Below, in pieces: positions 6,419-6,994 of a stretch of 6,994 nucleotides of DNA. The stretch comes from CAZIWJ01 sp964542855. GTDB taxonomy: Bacteria; Bacteroidota; Bacteroidia; Cytophagales; Cyclobacteriaceae. Under the pieces are notes generated by a model, which was not told the DNA's origin, ran no database searches, and was given only the letters and a program-made list of their open reading frames with translations. The position numbers were made by a program, and so were the translations under genes. The stretch covers positions 1 through 6,994 of the forward strand of contig CAZIWJ010000196.1 in NCBI GenBank assembly GCA_964542855.1. The letters run 5' to 3'. Numbering within the stretch: the first letter of the stretch is position 1; each line of letters opens with the position of its first letter.

Positions 6419-6994
6419 TTACCGGGAAGGAATCGTGTACTGGCCTTTCAGTTTTTTCACGTTAAGCTGGCGGTTAACCTGGTTAAGGTTTTTATTCAGC
6501 TGGTACTGGTTCTGTACGTTATAGCCCAGGGCATTGCGAATGCTGTTTACCCCCTTGAACGTGCGCACAAACAGGCGATCGCGATCGCGCGGTTCAGGCA
6601 GCCCCAGGGCTTCCGGAATTCCCGGCTCCTGTAATTCGTACATTAAGGCGATCATGGCCTCAACCGGAATTTGCTGGCTAAAATTCTTATAAAAATCCAG
6701 CAACGCATTCATCAGGGCCTGCCCTGCTTCCGAGGGCGCGTAGTGGCGTTCGCCAATAAGGCGGGTAATGGTGTGGGCTTCTTTACCCGAAGCAGCCAGC
6801 AATCGCTCATCTATCCCCCCCATGTAACTAATTACATTCCACAAGTGGTTGTAGGCCTGTTGCTCCTCGTAGCTTACGCTTACGTTCAGCCTTCTCATGG
6901 AGCGGAGTGGCATGAGGCAGAACGAATAGTGCGTACCGGCCGGAGTTCGCTGAATGAACTGGTGAGTAAAACCCGGGTTATTTGTTCTACAGTT
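6419..6994 (-). CDS. oxygenase MpaB family (DUF2236) protein, C-terminal part; 5' end outside the window
   Basis: The minus-strand frame is open from the right edge (6994) to the TAA at 6419-6421, giving 191 residues. The ATG at 6911-6913 is therefore internal, because the upstream codons continue without a stop and read as protein (NPGFTHQFIQRTPAGTHYS). The recognisable pattern is the helical stretch YEEQQAYNHLWNVISYMGGI (window residues 42-61), then DERLLAASGKEAHTI, then a later SEAGQALMNALLDF segment and GLPEPRDRDRLF. These match, from memory, the C-terminal half of bacterial MpaB/DUF2236 proteins, a mostly helical haem-binding superfamily that also includes rubber oxygenase (Lcp). Family members of known function are oxygenases, but most bacterial ones have no assigned substrate. 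The expected full length is roughly 300-400 residues, so a large N-terminal part is missing and the haem ligand cannot be checked. Family confidence is good; function is open. It reads in the same direction as the small membrane protein, 217 bases upstream of it. Confidence 0.78.
   Translation of the reverse strand, partial: NCRTNNPGFTHQFIQRTPAGTHYSFCLMPLRSMRRLNVSVSYEEQQAYNHLWNVISYMGGIDERLLAASGKEAHTITRLIGERHYAPSEAGQALMNALLDFYKNFSQQIPVEAMIALMYELQEPGIPEALGLPEPRDRDRLFVRTFKGVNSIRNALGYNVQNQYQLNKNLNQVNRQLNVKKLKGQYTIPSR

Noticed and set aside
6574..6590. Overlapping GCGATCGC palindromes resembling the cyanobacterial HIP1 repeat.
   Set aside because: They lie inside the MpaB-like coding region and are explained by alternating Arg-Asp codons (PRDRDRLF). 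No other copies stand out in the window.

Overview
The window most likely comes from a chromosome of the phylum Bacteroidota, perhaps a cytophaga-like member. This rests on the style of the proteins: an RND pump and TolC-like channel with Bacteroidota-type sequence, a small membrane protein of a family I know mainly from Bacteroidota, and almost no Shine-Dalgarno sequences ahead of the starts. Base composition is intermediate and even across the window. I saw no rRNA, tRNA, CRISPR array, insertion sequence or phage gene.

Layout, left to right. Positions 1-3168 (+) hold most of an RND-family efflux permease whose 5' end lies outside the window. Its stop overlaps the start of a TolC-like outer membrane channel (3165-4586, +) by the four bases ATGA, so the two form an operon and probably one tripartite pump. 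A periplasmic adaptor protein is not visible and may lie upstream. After a 162-base gap comes an AEC-family (auxin efflux carrier) permease (4749-5654, +). The gap contains a possible 25-residue hydrophobic leader ORF (4672-4749) whose stop overlaps the permease start as TGATG. Converging on this gene from the other strand is a small two-helix membrane protein with a PH-like C-terminal half (5707-6201, -). Upstream of it is a 217-base intergenic region with a cluster of inverted and direct repeats (6350-6391). The window closes with the C-terminal part of an MpaB/DUF2236-type oxygenase gene (6419-6994, -), which runs off the right edge.

The RND permease and OMP channel plausibly expel drugs, detergents, lipids or metabolites across both membranes, driven by protons. 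The AEC permease is an inner membrane carrier of unknown substrate and may be separately expressed. The two minus-strand genes have no evident link to the pump. The region looks like ordinary chromosome. I found no convincing new multi-gene system, and the findings below are modest local oddities.
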